Both the position numbers and the translations under genes were made by a program. From Paucilactobacillus oligofermentans DSM 15707 = LMG 22743 (GTDB lineage Bacteria > Bacillota > Bacilli > Lactobacillales > Lactobacillaceae): a stretch of 64,000 bases of DNA. The stretch is from the NCBI RefSeq assembly GCF_001434315.1, contig NZ_AZFE01000031.1, forward strand, positions 209,861-273,860. The letters are read 5' to 3'. The notes under the pieces were generated by a model. The model did no database searches. It saw only the letters and a list, made by a program, of their open reading frames with translations, and was not told where the DNA came from. Below are positions 63,672 through 64,000 of this stretch, piece after piece. Position 1 is the stretch's first letter. Each line of letters starts with the position of its first letter.

Positions 63672-64000
63672 CTATTTTTTCTCACGATTTAATTCATTCT
63701 GAGCTTTTTTCAAGATTTCATCCATGTTGTCTTTGCTGTTACTTGGTACCTTACGAACATCAAATTCAACACCGTCTTTTGCTAATTCAGCAAACGTATC
63801 AATATCGTCTTGATCAAATGCTAAGACCTTATTTGGTTGAACTTTACCAACTGCATGGGCCATTGATCCTACATTGATAGTTTTAAGATCTACACCACCT
63901 CGAACTAACCGTAATGCATCTTGTGGTGTTTCAAACAATAACATCACCCGTTCATTACCAAAATGTTGATCATCTTTAGCGAGCTCAATCATATGGTCGA
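63672..64000 (-). CDS. manX: Mannose-family PTS system component IIB or IIAB, C-terminal part
   Basis: Partial: 109 codons are inside the window and the gene continues off the right edge. The visible part is the C-terminal half of an EIIB domain, with GGVDLKTINVGSMAHAVGKVQ and a Lys/Asn-rich end. The phospho-accepting His, in the N-terminal half, is not visible. Whether a IIA domain is fused upstream cannot be seen. First visible gene of the IIB-IIC-IID set. Confidence 0.88.
   Translation of the reverse strand, partial: DHMIELAKDDQHFGNERVMLLFETPQDALRLVRGGVDLKTINVGSMAHAVGKVQPNKVLAFDQDDIDTFAELAKDGVEFDVRKVPSNSKDNMDEILKKAQNELNREKK

Noticed and set aside
1-64000. CRISPR arrays, tRNA/rRNA genes, prophage or transposase genes
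   Set aside because: None could be recognised by reading both strands; no regularly spaced repeats and no transposase or integrase motifs were found.

Overview
The window is an AT-rich, tightly packed chromosomal segment of a Gram-positive lactic acid bacterium. The gene set points to Lactobacillaceae: pepX and a proline iminopeptidase, ltaS, HelD, a mannose-family PTS, CcpA-type cre boxes, a potABCD operon, an APC amino acid permease and a biotin salvage pair (birA-bioY). The xylA/xylB/xylR block and the complete sufCDSUB-sufT operon fit the Weissella/Leuconostoc-like side of the family, but the sequence alone does not fix the genus. No rRNA, tRNA, CRISPR array, intact insertion sequence, prophage or replication origin was found.

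Layout. 1-6 kb: 5' end of guaA, coaA, ltaS and helD on the minus strand. 6-9 kb: dedA, a histidine phosphatase and hflX on plus. 8.8-13.9 kb: TauE-type exporter, a translationally coupled aminotransferase / D-2-hydroxyacid dehydrogenase pair, an anchored DUF4767-like protein and a cysteine hydrolase. 14-19.6 kb: xylose block (xylA-xylB, xylR, aldose epimerase) with operator-like sites and three cre-like sites. 19.6-24 kb: glutamine/polar amino acid ABC transporter and an aromatic-type aminotransferase. 24-27.7 kb: cell-envelope proteins of unknown role, a Fur-family regulator, a guanylate-kinase-like protein and a Nudix hydrolase. 27.8-32.8 kb: APC permease, then a MarR regulator with two tandem paralogous DHA2 exporters. 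32.8-36.6 kb: potABCD. 36.7-41.7 kb: pepX, bioY-birA and proline iminopeptidase. 41.8-45 kb: TetR regulator and YhgE/Pip export-type protein. 45-48.3 kb: HAD phosphatase, ABC-F ATPase, GNAT and VOC proteins. 48.3-52.1 kb: thrC divergent from hom-thrB. 52.3-54.3 kb: an especially AT-rich patch with an NAD(P)H oxidoreductase, a TetR regulator and a 0.7-kb gene-free stretch holding two palindromes. 54.3-56.1 kb: HAD phosphatase, variant peptide deformylase and a maltose-acetyltransferase-like enzyme. 56.2-61.7 kb: suf operon. 61.9-64 kb: mannose-family PTS components IID, IIC and the 3' part of IIB.

How it works together. Most of the window is housekeeping and amino-acid or sugar handling: xylose isomerisation and phosphorylation under XylR and CcpA-like control; peptide breakdown by PepX and the iminopeptidase; uptake of amino acids, polyamines and biotin; threonine synthesis from aspartate semialdehyde; and Fe-S cluster assembly. 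No clearly new multi-gene system stands out. The most interesting signals are regulatory: paired palindromes in the AT-rich patch, an 8-bp inverted repeat between thrC and hom, a 13-bp-arm palindrome at the MarR-exporter promoter, and a BirA operator. A small two-gene envelope operon (Ser/Thr/Ala-rich protein plus DUF6681-type protein) is the best uncharacterised protein candidate.
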